A stretch of 56,171 nt of DNA, taken from contig CAZPUS010000019.1 in assembly GCA_964589825.1 (NCBI GenBank), positions 1 to 56,171 of the forward strand. The letters run 5' to 3'. Below are positions 45,118 through 54,031 of the stretch, piece by piece (within the stretch, counting starts at the first letter, position 1; every line of letters begins with the position of its first letter). The notes beneath the pieces were generated by a model. That model was not told the origin of the DNA. It saw only the letters and a list, made by a program, of their open reading frames with translations, and made no database searches. Source of the DNA: CAZPUS01 sp964589825. Lineage in GTDB: Bacteria; Fibrobacterota; Chitinivibrionia; Chitinivibrionales; WJKA01. The position numbers were made by a program, and so were the translations under genes.

Positions 45118-46146
45118 ATGGATCGACCACGCGTCTCGGTACTGCTGCCGTTCTATAATGCGGCGGATACACTGGAAAGAGCATGCCGAAGCATTGCGGC
45201 ACAGCAGCCGCCCGGTACGTGCACTACAAACGACTGGTTCGAGTGCATACTCGTTGACAACGCCTCCACCGATAAAGGCGGGCGCATCGCACAGCGGTGG
45301 GCGACAAATGATTGTCGTTTCAAGGTGATTCATGAACACAGACGCGGCGTGGTACATGCGGCAAATGCCGGAATACGTGAAGCAACGGGGGAGTACATTG
45401 CCCGTATGGACGCCGATGATGTCGCCTACCCGCAGCGGATGGCACTACAGACCGGTTTTCTCGATCGTCATCGCGAATTCGGTGCGGTCGGCGGGCGTGC
45501 CGAGTATAAAAGCGACCACAATGACGCCGAAGGGTTTCGACAGTATGTCGAGTGGAGCAATTCGCTTCGTACATTCAACGATATCCGCAGAAACCGCTTT
45601 ATCGAATCCCCGGTGATCAACCCGACATCGATGTGGCGTCGCGAGCTCAACACCTCGTACGGACTGTTTCGCAGCGGTGATTTTCCGGAGGACTACGAAT
45701 GGTGGCTCAGACTCCTCTCCAATAATGTCAAGATCGTAAAAGTAAAAGAGTACGTCCTGGGCTGGTACGACTCACCCGCAAGGCTTACCCGCGCGCACCC
45801 CGATTATACCATGAAAGCCTTTTATCGGATAAAAACCCGGTATCTGGCGCAATGGCTGCAGCATCACAATCCGTATCATCCCTTTGTCGCGATATGGGGT
45901 GGCAGCAGAATAGCAAGGCGCCGGGCACGTATGCTCGAATCATACGGCATTCGGATTAAGTCATATATCGATCTGCGCCGCAGACATGACCTCCGCATCC
46001 CCGTTATACAATACAGTGAAATTCCCTCACAGCCCCGGATGTTCATTGTCGCGTATGTAAACCATCCCCAGGGCAGGGCTCAAATACGTGAATTCCTTGA
46101 CCAGTGCGGATACGTAGAAGAGGACGATTTTCTCATAGCCGCATGA
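45118..46146 (+). CDS. Family 2 glycosyltransferase with C-terminal Rossmann-like tail
   Basis: 342 residues. Residues 1 to about 230 are a GT-A fold GT2 enzyme: VSVLLPFYNAADTLERACRSI, CILVDNASTDKGG, GVVHAANAGIREATGEYIARMDADD (metal-binding DXD near 97-101), then SPVINPTSMWRR and FPEDYEWWLRLL, the acceptor-side motifs. The last 90 residues (FVAIWGGSRIARRRARMLESYGIRIKSYIDL, RMFIVAYVNHPQGRAQIREFL) look like a second, Rossmann-type module. It transfers a sugar from a nucleotide-sugar, probably to a surface glycan; donor unknown. It starts 18 bases after the UxaE-like gene without a clear ribosome binding site. Confidence 0.88.
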   Translation: MDRPRVSVLLPFYNAADTLERACRSIAAQQPPGTCTTNDWFECILVDNASTDKGGRIAQRWATNDCRFKVIHEHRRGVVHAANAGIREATGEYIARMDADDVAYPQRMALQTGFLDRHREFGAVGGRAEYKSDHNDAEGFRQYVEWSNSLRTFNDIRRNRFIESPVINPTSMWRRELNTSYGLFRSGDFPEDYEWWLRLLSNNVKIVKVKEYVLGWYDSPARLTRAHPDYTMKAFYRIKTRYLAQWLQHHNPYHPFVAIWGGSRIARRRARMLESYGIRIKSYIDLRRRHDLRIPVIQYSEIPSQPRMFIVAYVNHPQGRAQIREFLDQCGYVEEDDFLIAA

Positions 46147-46558
46147 CAGAGACTGCGGGCAAGGCTCATCCTTTAAAAAATCAGTGTACGGTCCATCAGA
46201 ACACGAATTTGTTTTACACAGAACAATAATAGCTGAATTGAGCGATTTTATTTGCGAAATCTGCTGCAATGCGCACTACTCTTATATCCTCGAAACACAT
46301 GAGACAACCAACAAGCTTGCTCCATAATTTTGGAGAACACAACAGCAGCACAGCTCACCGCAGCTTTCATCAACACAACCGCTCAAGTCAGGTAATACAC
46401 ATTTTCGTTTGTACAGTGCCAATTACTATATTCGATAAAACGAAAGGGGAAATTCAATAAATTCTTGGTATCGCACAAAATGCATAAGTCGGGATCTATA
46501 ACCCCGATGTTCGGACCAAGGCGGCAATCGGGGTGGAATACGCAAAGGGAGGCCATAC
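46147..46558. other. Intergenic region holding repeat copy 3
   Basis: About 410 bases before the hybrid kinase gene. The central 150 bases are the dispersed repeat; the rest shows no gene. A GGGAGG ribosome binding site for the kinase lies at the right edge. Confidence 0.5.
46236..46386 (-). repeat. Dispersed ~150-bp repeat, copy 3 (full length, inverted)
   Basis: Reverse complement of the repeat seen at 1577-1730, about 80% identical by hand and of nearly the same length (151 against 154). Its ends form clear imperfect inverted repeats about 28 bases long: AATTGAGCGATTTTATTTGC at 46236 and TTGAGCGGTTGTGTTGATG reading inward from 46386. It lies about 170 bases before the histidine kinase gene, in the opposite orientation to copies 1 and 2 relative to the following gene. 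Confidence 0.85.
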
Positions 46559-48856
46559 ATGCAGGGAAAAAACAAAAAAAGAGGGAAACCCTCGCGCAAG
46601 GATACGCTCGAAGAGCTCAAGCTCTTTAAAATGTCGGTCGAAAGTTCGTCGGATGCCATTGGCATGTCGACACCAGAAGGGCGTCATTACTATCAAAATG
46701 CCATGTTTACCAGTCTGTTTGGCGATATCGGTTCGGATGCACGTACCATGTATGTGAACAAAAACATCGCGGAAACGGTCTTCCAAACTATTCGAAACGG
46801 CGGAGAGTGGACGGGTGAGGTCGAGATGTATGACAGGGACGGCAACATACGAAGCATTCTGCTTCGCGCTTATGCGATGCATGACAGTCAGGGGGGGCTA
46901 TCCAGTGTTACGGGTATTCACACCGATATTACCGAACGGAAAAAAGTGGAGCGGGATTTGCGTGAAAAAGAGCGCAAATACAGACAAACCGCGATGTTTC
47001 TCGATTCTTTATTCGATGTAATCCCTGATGTAATCGGGGTACAGGACGCACACCACAACATTATCCGCTACAATAAAGCGGGATATCGGTTTTTAGGCAA
47101 AACATATGAGGAAGTGGCAGGTAAAAAGTGCTATGAGCTTATCGGGAGATCGGTTCCGTGCGAAACGTGCGCCACGTCAATTGCCTACAACACCAGACAG
47201 ACCGCACATGTGGAAAAGTATTTCCCGGATCTGGATATATACCTGGATGTCTATGCCTATCCGATCCTTGACGATCACGGCGAGATATCCATGGTGATCG
47301 AACATCTGCATGATAATACCGCGCGGAAAAAAGCGGAAAAATCGACAGAGAGCGAAAAAGAGCGGCTCGCTGTGACCCTTCGCAGTATCGGCGACGGGGT
47401 TATAACTACAGACACCGCAGGAAACGTACAGCTCATGAACAAGGTAGCGGAACGTCTTACCGGCTGGTCGCAGGCACAGGCAGATGGAAAACCGATAGGA
47501 GAGGTCTTCCAGATCATCAACGAACTATCGAGGGAACAATGTGAAAATCCGGTGCAAAAAGTACTCGATACAGGAGAGGTTATCGAGCTGGCCAACCATA
47601 CACTGCTCATCGCAAGGCAGGGTACCGAACGCATTATTGCAGACAGCGGTGCACCGATCAAAGACGCCTCGGGCACTACCATAGGAGTGGTTCTTGTATT
47701 TCGTGACATTACCGAAAAACAGAAGCTTATCGACGCGGCCCAGAAAAACCAGAAACTCGAGGCGCTCGGGGTGCTTGCCGCCGGGATCGCGCATGATTTC
47801 AACAATTTGCTCGGCGGGGTATTCGGGTATATCGATCTTACCAAACAGGAGCTTGAGGATGCAGGATTTTCGCTACATTATCTTGACGATGCGGTTAATG
47901 TCATCGGTCGGGCAAGGGGGTTGACCTCACAGCTTCTCACCTTTGCCAAAGGCGCCACGCCGGTGATAAAGGCGGAAAATATCTCGTCGGTGACCAGGGA
48001 TGCGGTGCAGTTTGCGCTGAGCGGATCAAACATATCCGCGCACTTTTCATTTGACGAGAATCTCAGTCCGGCGCTTTTTGATACCAATCAGATTGCACAG
48101 GTAATAGACAATTTGGTGATAAATGCGATACACGCCATGCCTAAAGGGGGAGGGATTTACATTTACGGCAACGGGGTAACTATCGCACATGGTGCGCATC
48201 CCGAGCTTCCTGCAGGAGAGTATGTGCGAATTACTGTGCAGGACTGCGGGATAGGCATGCCAAAGGATGTTGTAGCCAATATATTCGACCCCTTTTTCAC
48301 TACCAAATCAAGGGGGAGCGGGCTCGGACTCGCAACAAGCTATTCCATACTGAAAAAACACGGCGGTACGATCGATGTGGAATCAACACCGGGCAAAGGC
48401 ACCTCGTTTCACCTCTACATACCCGCAGCGCAAAAAGTACAGCACGTTGAAGCACAAAACACATCGGCTCTGCACAGGGTACACGATAAAAGGATACTGA
48501 TAATGGACGATGATGTGGTGATGCAGCGTGTGCTCGAAAAAATGCTGCAAAAATTCGGTTATATCGTAGAAACATCGTCAACCGGGGAGGAGGCGCTGGG
48601 TATGTATGAAGAGGAAAAGACGAAAGGAGCGCCGTTTGACGCGTGTATTCTCGATCTGACGGTATCCGGAGGTATGGGAGGCAAGGAGACGGTCGAAAAA
48701 CTCAGGAAGCGGGGAGCGACATTACCTGTTTTTGTAGCAAGCGGTTATGCATCGGAAGAGATAATGACACAGCCGCAGCGTTTCGGGTTTACGGCAAGCC
48801 TCAGCAAACCGTTCAAAATGAGTGAATTGAGTACAATGCTGGGGCAATTTGTGTAA
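46559..48856 (+). CDS. PAS-rich hybrid histidine kinase with receiver domain
   Basis: 765 residues, no membrane segment, so a soluble sensor. Three PAS domains (about 20-125, 150-255 and 265-385; each ends in a linker such as TDITERKKVERDL or RDITEKQKLID). The second holds SVPCETCATS, a CxxC that could bind metal or sense redox. HisKA follows with His412 in GIAHDFNNLLGG, then HATPase_c with NLVINAIHAMPKGG, DCGIGMP and FFTTKSRGSGLGLATSYSI. A C-terminal receiver (about 640-760) has acidic MDDD, phospho-acceptor Asp699 in CILDLTV and SKPF. The likely flow is His412 to Asp699 and on to an unlinked partner. The ATG has a GGGAGG ribosome binding site. No cognate regulator is adjacent. Confidence 0.95.
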   Translation: MQGKNKKRGKPSRKDTLEELKLFKMSVESSSDAIGMSTPEGRHYYQNAMFTSLFGDIGSDARTMYVNKNIAETVFQTIRNGGEWTGEVEMYDRDGNIRSILLRAYAMHDSQGGLSSVTGIHTDITERKKVERDLREKERKYRQTAMFLDSLFDVIPDVIGVQDAHHNIIRYNKAGYRFLGKTYEEVAGKKCYELIGRSVPCETCATSIAYNTRQTAHVEKYFPDLDIYLDVYAYPILDDHGEISMVIEHLHDNTARKKAEKSTESEKERLAVTLRSIGDGVITTDTAGNVQLMNKVAERLTGWSQAQADGKPIGEVFQIINELSREQCENPVQKVLDTGEVIELANHTLLIARQGTERIIADSGAPIKDASGTTIGVVLVFRDITEKQKLIDAAQKNQKLEALGVLAAGIAHDFNNLLGGVFGYIDLTKQELEDAGFSLHYLDDAVNVIGRARGLTSQLLTFAKGATPVIKAENISSVTRDAVQFALSGSNISAHFSFDENLSPALFDTNQIAQVIDNLVINAIHAMPKGGGIYIYGNGVTIAHGAHPELPAGEYVRITVQDCGIGMPKDVVANIFDPFFTTKSRGSGLGLATSYSILKKHGGTIDVESTPGKGTSFHLYIPAAQKVQHVEAQNTSALHRVHDKRILIMDDDVVMQRVLEKMLQKFGYIVETSSTGEEALGMYEEEKTKGAPFDACILDLTVSGGMGGKETVEKLRKRGATLPVFVASGYASEEIMTQPQRFGFTASLSKPFKMSELSTMLGQFV

Positions 48857-48891
48857 CACGTGGATGCGGTGTACACGGCTGTCGTTTTTCC

Positions 48892-48909
48892 CGGGCCTCA
48901 CAAGGCCCG
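48892..48909. terminator. Hairpin between convergent genes
   Basis: CGGGCCTCACAAGGCCCG, a perfect 7-bp GC stem with a CACA loop, lies between the hybrid kinase and the galactosidase gene, which converge. There is no T run directly after it on either strand, so termination is plausible but not certain. Confidence 0.4.
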
Positions 48910-48924
48910 ATTCCGGATAAAATC

Positions 48925-50796
48925 TTATTGACCGGGTGTAATGGTAATTATGTCTCCGGGCAGCACATCAAGTTTCCATACGTCCTCTTTGCTGCGCGAA
49001 AAATCGGTGCGCGGCTGCGATTCGACGTTATCGATACGTACGTGGCAGGCGCATGCGCACGGCAGCGAAATAAAGAGTGACCTGGAAAATGTGGCATTCA
49101 AAATGGTAATCGTATCGATACACCGTACACATTCAACACTTTTTGCATCGTTGACAAGAAAATAGATGTCATGCGCTTCTCCCTGTGTATACCAGCAACT
49201 CAGCCCCGGATCAAGGGGCGTTCGCCATTGCGTGCACACGTCGAGATTGCGTGTATACCACGCATTGTACCAGGCGAGAATTTTCTGTGTCTTTTCACTC
49301 AGATTCACGCAGTCCATTGAATATGTAGGCACGCCAACCGCCAGCATTTTTCCGATAATTGTTTTGCTCTCTTCAGGACTGTCCCGGTCGGTAATGGTCT
49401 GGTAATCGTTGGAAGAGTAGGGGGTATAGGCGGCAATATACGCGGTACGAATAAAATTTCCCTCGGGGTTATAGGGCGTATCTCCCGCTCTGACGCAGGT
49501 ACCGTATCCATACAGATAGGGCGTGGCGTAATTCTGTTTTAATTCGGTAATGAATTCAGGTTTGATTTCCGTAGTTCTGCGATGAATTTCTTCAAGCGTA
49601 CGACGCAGACCTTCTATCATGGAGCTTGTATCGTGTGAATGCTCACAGCTTACACATGGTTCGCCGGGGATATTGTTGAACAAATCGTATTTTGCACCGT
49701 CAACACCGTATTTTTTCACCAGATCGACGCATATATCAACCATTATCCGCCGCGCCTCGGGTGACATAAAACAGAGCGAGTGGTAGCCGTTGTGTGTTTT
49801 GAATATGTTTCCTTTTTCGTATTGAATAAAAAACGGCGCACGTGCCTCCCTGCATGCCGCATCGGGCGAAACCGCATGAGGCGCGCACCAGATAAGTGCA
49901 TTGCCGCCATTGTCCTGTATTTCTTTTACAAGTCTTGTAATGGAAGGAAACCGTTGCGGGTCAGACTTCCAGTCTCCAAGCGTCAATTTGACATCGAATT
50001 CACTGTCAAGTCCCGGTCCGAACCACCCGTCGTCAATTATAAAATTCTTTATGCCGAGTTCGACCCCTTTTTTCACATTGTCGCGAACCAGCGCTTCATC
50101 TACGTCTAATGAATCCCAGTCTGTCCACGAACACCAGTAGGGTAAAAGCGAGTCAGAGGTTGTATGCGCGGATGCGCCCGTATACGCCGCAAGGGTATTT
50201 GAAAAGTCACGCATGGCCACGACCCAGTTCTTTTCTTCATCCATGTGTTCACTGAACCATATATATTCAATAAGCGCACCATTCTCATCAAGGGCAAAAT
50301 CGGGAACAGGGTAGTGGTCCACCCCACGGCGGATTTCGAGCGTAAACCGTTTCATCCAGGTAAGCAACGCACGCTTTTTTAATGGCTCTTTAACGATAAA
50401 ATCGGTTTCATAATTCTCTCCTATCACGCCGAACATGAGCTGTGTGGATTGATTCTGTCCGGTAAGAATAAAAACAGGCATACGAATGTTATTTATTCTG
50501 GAAGGAAAATTCCGCCCCCAGAAATCTACCAGTTGCGTTTCCTTTGGATATGAACGCCCTGTATCCGGCACAATAACATGATGGAAATTTTTAAGTGAGG
50601 TCGAAACACGATAGGTAACATTCGTGATGTGTACATCTGATTTTGGTGTGACAATAACCTTAAACGGATCAACGGCACAGTCAAGCGTTACTGAAAAGGA
50701 TTCGTCGTTGCGGGATACGTTACTATCCAACGAGTCAAAAGAAAACGCATGTTCTTTTCCTTTGCTGTCCTGTACATCGACATCGAATGAAATCAT
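48925..50796 (-). CDS. GH36-type alpha-galactosidase-like glycoside hydrolase
   Basis: 623 residues from the ATG that has an AGGAG ribosome binding site 10 bases upstream; an in-frame GTG 9 bases earlier lies too close to that site. An N-terminal beta-sandwich (about 1-190) is followed by the (beta/alpha)8 barrel with melibiase motifs: FIIDDGWFG, LGDWKSDPQRFPSITRLVKEI, ALIWCAPHAV and VDGAKYDLFNN, where Asp371 is the expected nucleophile; RAGDTPYNPEGNF lies in the acid/base region. A C-terminal beta domain closes it. No signal peptide, so it acts on imported oligosaccharides in the cytoplasm. Galactoside cleavage is inferred from the family; the motifs are divergent enough that another alpha-glycoside is possible. 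Confidence 0.83.
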   Translation of the reverse strand: MISFDVDVQDSKGKEHAFSFDSLDSNVSRNDESFSVTLDCAVDPFKVIVTPKSDVHITNVTYRVSTSLKNFHHVIVPDTGRSYPKETQLVDFWGRNFPSRINNIRMPVFILTGQNQSTQLMFGVIGENYETDFIVKEPLKKRALLTWMKRFTLEIRRGVDHYPVPDFALDENGALIEYIWFSEHMDEEKNWVVAMRDFSNTLAAYTGASAHTTSDSLLPYWCSWTDWDSLDVDEALVRDNVKKGVELGIKNFIIDDGWFGPGLDSEFDVKLTLGDWKSDPQRFPSITRLVKEIQDNGGNALIWCAPHAVSPDAACREARAPFFIQYEKGNIFKTHNGYHSLCFMSPEARRIMVDICVDLVKKYGVDGAKYDLFNNIPGEPCVSCEHSHDTSSMIEGLRRTLEEIHRRTTEIKPEFITELKQNYATPYLYGYGTCVRAGDTPYNPEGNFIRTAYIAAYTPYSSNDYQTITDRDSPEESKTIIGKMLAVGVPTYSMDCVNLSEKTQKILAWYNAWYTRNLDVCTQWRTPLDPGLSCWYTQGEAHDIYFLVNDAKSVECVRCIDTITILNATFSRSLFISLPCACACHVRIDNVESQPRTDFSRSKEDVWKLDVLPGDIITITPGQ

Positions 50797-51353
50797 AACC
50801 GACACGCTCCTTTAGTATAGTATTCTTTTGATTACATCCATCTTTTATTGGAAAGCGCTCCATTGAAGTCGCAATGTATGATGAAAATACCATTTTGCAT
50901 ACTCCGGCATTGAGGCGTTTTACACGAGATGACGATAAAACAAATGCAGAGAGGGGTGGATGTTGTAACTAACGCAGGTTTACATAATATATGTTATACG
51001 ACATTGCGTATATCGTTCAAATATCAGGTCAATTCAGCCGCTTGTTGTATCTGTCTTTTATTTCAATTGATTACAAATAGCTGAAAATGTGCGGGGCCCC
51101 GTATCTTTATATTGCTGCAGATGCGTGTCGTATGCCAGCACCGTGTTTACTTAATAAACAGTTGTGAATATATATTACATGTCTAAAAATGACCGCACAA
51201 ATAATTGCCCGAAATGTACCCGAATGGTAACTGCGTACTGATAATGATCCACAAACACCAAAAATTATAGAACCGTGCGTTTATTTATTCACTCTATTTT
51301 TGGTATCGATACCACTCAGCCTGCCTATTCGGTCTGTCTATTGTGCTTTTTGA
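50797..51353. other. Intergenic region upstream of the galactosidase
   Basis: About 560 bases, AT-rich, with no frame I would call a gene. A TGGAAAGCGCTCCA string at 50849-50862 recalls LacI-family operators but is not fully palindromic. It must hold the galactosidase promoter and the 3' end of the glycerate kinase transcript. Confidence 0.4.
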
Positions 51354-52727
51354 TTATAACTGCTGCAATAACAGATGGATATCCATTACATTGGTATGCG
51401 TGGGACCGGTTTTTACGAGGTGTCCGGTTTGCGAAAAGAGCGAATAGGCATCGTGACGACGTGCATAATTGTATGGATCATATCCTGCTTTTATACAATT
51501 GGTTACAGTGTTACAGTCAACAATCGCTCCGGCTGCATCGGTGGGTCCGTCTGTGCCGTCTGTGCCTAAGCTCATAAATGATAACCTATTACATTTATTT
51601 TCGTGAAACTTTAACGCCATCAGCAATGCAAGTTGTTGATTTCTCCCGCCTTTTCCATAATTGTCAGCCAATGTGACGGTCGGTTCGCCGCCACTGAGCA
51701 CGCATTGTTTTGAAGATGCATCGTTTTGAGCGTGCATAAAATATGAAAAAATGGAATCAGCGGCCTTGTTTACGTCATCCTGCACGATCTTCGGCATTCG
51801 CATTACATTAAATCCGCACTCCTGTGCAGCCCGTGCCGCAGCGTCCAGTGCGCCATGCAGCGTTGCACACAAACAATAATGTATCGTGTCGAATTCTCGA
51901 CTCCCCTGCTTCGGTGTATCGGCAATCCGGCCCTGGATACCGTTATCGATACGTTGTGTGATTGTCCGGGGCATTTTTGTTCCGAGATTATAGCGCTCGA
52001 GTACACTGCGGGCATCTTCCCAAGTCGTGTCATCTGGTGAAAACGGACCCGAGGCAATGACCGACGGATCGTTACTCACCACATCCGATATTCCGACCAC
52101 AACACACTGTGCCGGATACGCGGCCGCGGCGGCCAAACCGCCTTTTATGCTGGAGACGTGTTTTCGTATTGTATTTATCTCATCTATCGATGCACCGCAT
52201 TTCAGAAGCAGCGAGGTTGTTGCGCGAATATCCTCCAATGTAATCCCCTGAGAAGGATATGTCCATAGTGCCGAACCTCCGCCTGACATCATACATAACA
52301 CAAGATCTTCTTTCCCCATATCCCCCAACAGATTATATACGCGTTGCGTTGCTTCGTACCCCGCCGTATCAGGATCGGGATGGCCTGCTTCATATATCTC
52401 GATAATCGAAGCCCCGGGCAGTTTGTGAGCCAAAGTGCCGTGACCGTATTTGGTTACCGCTATTGCACGATCCACCCGTTTCTCCCCCACTACCTCTATC
52501 GCCGCAGAACACATTGCTACCGCCGCTTTTCCACAGCCCAGAACGACCACGCGACGGTAGTCTGAAAGATCCCAGGATCCAACGCCTTCGATGTTGACGA
52601 GTTGGAGCGAATCTCCAACTCTCTGCAGCACACGAAATACGCATTCCGGTGCTGCAACCTCACGGATCGCAGCCTGGGATATATTGCACAGGATATCCCA
52701 TTGTGAGGGTATTTTTCTGTCATTCAT
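51354..52727 (-). CDS. gckA: Glycerate 2-kinase (MOFRL/GckA family)
   Basis: 457 residues of the class II glycerate kinase family, which makes 2-phosphoglycerate from glycerate and ATP. The N-terminal DUF4147 domain has VVVLGCGKAAVAMC, AGHPDPDTAGYEAT, LCMMSGGGSALWTYP and IDEINTIRKHVSSIKGGLAAAAAYPA. The C-terminal MOFRL domain has CVLSGGEPTVTLADNYGKGGRNQQLALLMAL and SLGTDGTDGPTDAAGAIVD, both textbook signatures. It feeds products of uronate, pentose or glycolate routes into glycolysis, which fits the UxaE-like and GH36 genes nearby. Cytoplasmic. The stretch downstream is AT-rich. Confidence 0.95.
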   Translation of the reverse strand: MNDRKIPSQWDILCNISQAAIREVAAPECVFRVLQRVGDSLQLVNIEGVGSWDLSDYRRVVVLGCGKAAVAMCSAAIEVVGEKRVDRAIAVTKYGHGTLAHKLPGASIIEIYEAGHPDPDTAGYEATQRVYNLLGDMGKEDLVLCMMSGGGSALWTYPSQGITLEDIRATTSLLLKCGASIDEINTIRKHVSSIKGGLAAAAAYPAQCVVVGISDVVSNDPSVIASGPFSPDDTTWEDARSVLERYNLGTKMPRTITQRIDNGIQGRIADTPKQGSREFDTIHYCLCATLHGALDAAARAAQECGFNVMRMPKIVQDDVNKAADSIFSYFMHAQNDASSKQCVLSGGEPTVTLADNYGKGGRNQQLALLMALKFHENKCNRLSFMSLGTDGTDGPTDAAGAIVDCNTVTNCIKAGYDPYNYARRHDAYSLFSQTGHLVKTGPTHTNVMDIHLLLQQL

Positions 52728-52910
52728 ATTAGACCTACAGGTCCGGCAAGTCCGGCTTTTTTTTTAAAATTATGAAATACATCATCGCACATCCTGCGAT
52801 TTTTTTCGACACTTTAACGACTCCTTTGAATATTGGTAAAATATCTAATGGAGTCACGTTAGTTTTATCGTTTTCCTGTACTAAATTCTCAGAGCACTAT
52901 ACACAACACA

Positions 52911-53555
52911 TCATTCATTCCGGTCCAGCATACATACCCCTCTATGAGTCCCAAACCAAATCTGGTTTCTTTTATTATCTATCGCAATAGAAAAAACATA
53001 ATCGCTGGCAAGACCATCCCGGCGCCTTTCATACCCAGTCCATGTTGTACCGTCAAACATGCGCACACCACCACTACCGGTACCAAACAATACAGTACCT
53101 TGTGAATCTATAGCGATATCGAGAANNNNNNNNNNNNNNNNNNNNNNNNNNNNNNNNNNNNNNNNNNNNNNNNNNNNNNNNNNNNNNNNNNNNNNNNNNN
53201 NNNNNNNNNNNNNNNNNNNNNNNNNGGTACCGATCCATTTTCTCCCTTCATTGTCTATAGCAATACACCTCACCTCATTTGATACCAAACCATTCGACGA
53301 ATCATACGTTATCACCGATGAATCATGAATAACTGCCACTCCTTTGGGGGTGCATGCCCAGACCCTGCCTGAAGAATCAACAGCGACATCGTATATACGA
53401 TTACTCGGAAGCCCGTTCGTGGTATCATAGGTGGGCCACTGTTGCGCTGCAACACCCTGTGACCAGAGCCATAATAGAGCCACTCCACCATCACAATGCA
53501 AATAAACTCCTGCACAAGCTGATAGAATTATTACCAATAGAATCTTTTTAATCAT
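52911..53555 (-). CDS. Reg_prop propeller protein, interrupted by assembly gap
   Basis: The gene starts with a signal or lipoprotein leader (MIKKILLVIILSACAGVYLHC) and contains two-component-regulator-propeller repeats: LPSNRIYDVAVDSSGRVWACTPKGVAVI and LVSNEVRCIAIDNEGRKWIGT before the gap, IDSQGTVLFGTGSGGVRMFDG and IAIDNKRNQIWFGTHRGVCML after it. The 100 N at 53126-53225 split it, and the true length is unknown. The repeats match those of the large propeller gene at 27870-30149, but no sorting tail is present; it stops shortly after the last repeat (MLDRNE). Confidence 0.75.
   Translation of the reverse strand: MIKKILLVIILSACAGVYLHCDGGVALLWLWSQGVAAQQWPTYDTTNGLPSNRIYDVAVDSSGRVWACTPKGVAVIHDSSVITYDSSNGLVSNEVRCIAIDNEGRKWIGTXXXXXXXXXXXXXXXXXXXXXXXXXXXXXXXXXXLDIAIDSQGTVLFGTGSGGVRMFDGTTWTGYERRRDGLASDYVFSIAIDNKRNQIWFGTHRGVCMLDRNE
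53126..53225. other. 100-N assembly gap
   Basis: Exactly 100 N inside a repeat-rich propeller gene, a usual place for short-read assemblies to break. The actual number of missing repeats is unknown. Confidence 0.98.
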
Positions 53556-53609
53556 ATATCAACCCCATGAGTTGAATTGAAAAACTCGTTTGTTTCAAGT
53601 TACAGCTCA

Positions 53610-53816
53610 TTATTTTGGTGTGATTACCATCTTTCCACCGGTAGTTGCATCTATATGTGTTTCGGGTAATATTATTATCTCTTTTGAGGATTGTATGGTG
53701 ATCTCTCTGGATATGGTCTCTTCCGTATCCATGATTACAATTTGACGTTCTGTGTCTATCGATGATAAATCCTTTATGCTCATAAGTAGTTCAGCATTAG
53801 GGAGACTCGTACCGAA
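53610..53816 (-). pseudogene. Beheaded gene remnant (C-terminal piece)
   Basis: On the minus strand a frame without a plausible start encodes FGTSLPNAELLMSIKDLSS, IDTERQIVIMDTEETISREI and ITIQSSKEIIILPETHIDAT, then TGGKMVITPK and a stop. The strongly protein-like text ends upstream at an in-frame TGA (53817-53819), exactly where the adjoining mobile-like element begins. The tail pattern (PETHIDATTGGKMVI) recalls beta-strand tails of secreted FCB proteins. It is probably the 3' piece of a gene cut by the element. Confidence 0.55.
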
Positions 53817-54000
53817 TCAAAAATCGTATGAAACTCGGCCTCGTCCCCCGTACAAAGGAACAAAAATAACCAATATTTTTTTAACAAAAATGGGAAATAT
53901 TAAACCGGTGTTGACAGCACGGCCCCGGCACCTGTTATTCATGCTTTTCTTAGCTTGATCGAAAAAGGTACCGTTTGCTAATAACGTACCACCGTCCCTC
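53817..54000 (-). mobile_element. Short mobile-like element with GGGACGGTGG end
   Basis: Reading on the minus strand from about 54000, the segment begins GAGGGACGGTGG, sharing the core GGGACGGTGG with both RAYT-family elements. A hairpin follows (GGTAC...GTACC around 53969-53990), then a compact region with a 61-codon frame (GRAVNTGLIFPIFVKKI, VPLYGGRGRVSYDF) whose composition differs from the genome's genes. It ends where the gene remnant resumes. No transposase is inside, so it would depend on one in trans. The boundaries are estimates. Confidence 0.5.
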
Positions 54001-54031
54001 ACTGGTATCTGGTTTCATAACACGTTCAACA

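Noticed and set aside
50849..50862. TGGAAAGCGCTCCA as a LacI-family operator for the galactosidase gene.
   Set aside because: Only the central AGCGCT is truly palindromic and no regulator gene is nearby, so it stays a weak half-match.
51275..51577. Plus-strand frame over the 3' end of the glycerate kinase gene.
   Set aside because: Mostly antisense to conserved MOFRL codons and without a ribosome binding site.
52749..52766. CCGGCAAGTCCGGC followed by nine T as a terminator.
   Set aside because: The stem is only four base pairs, and on this strand no gene lies upstream to terminate; it sits in the leader of the opposite-strand glycerate kinase.
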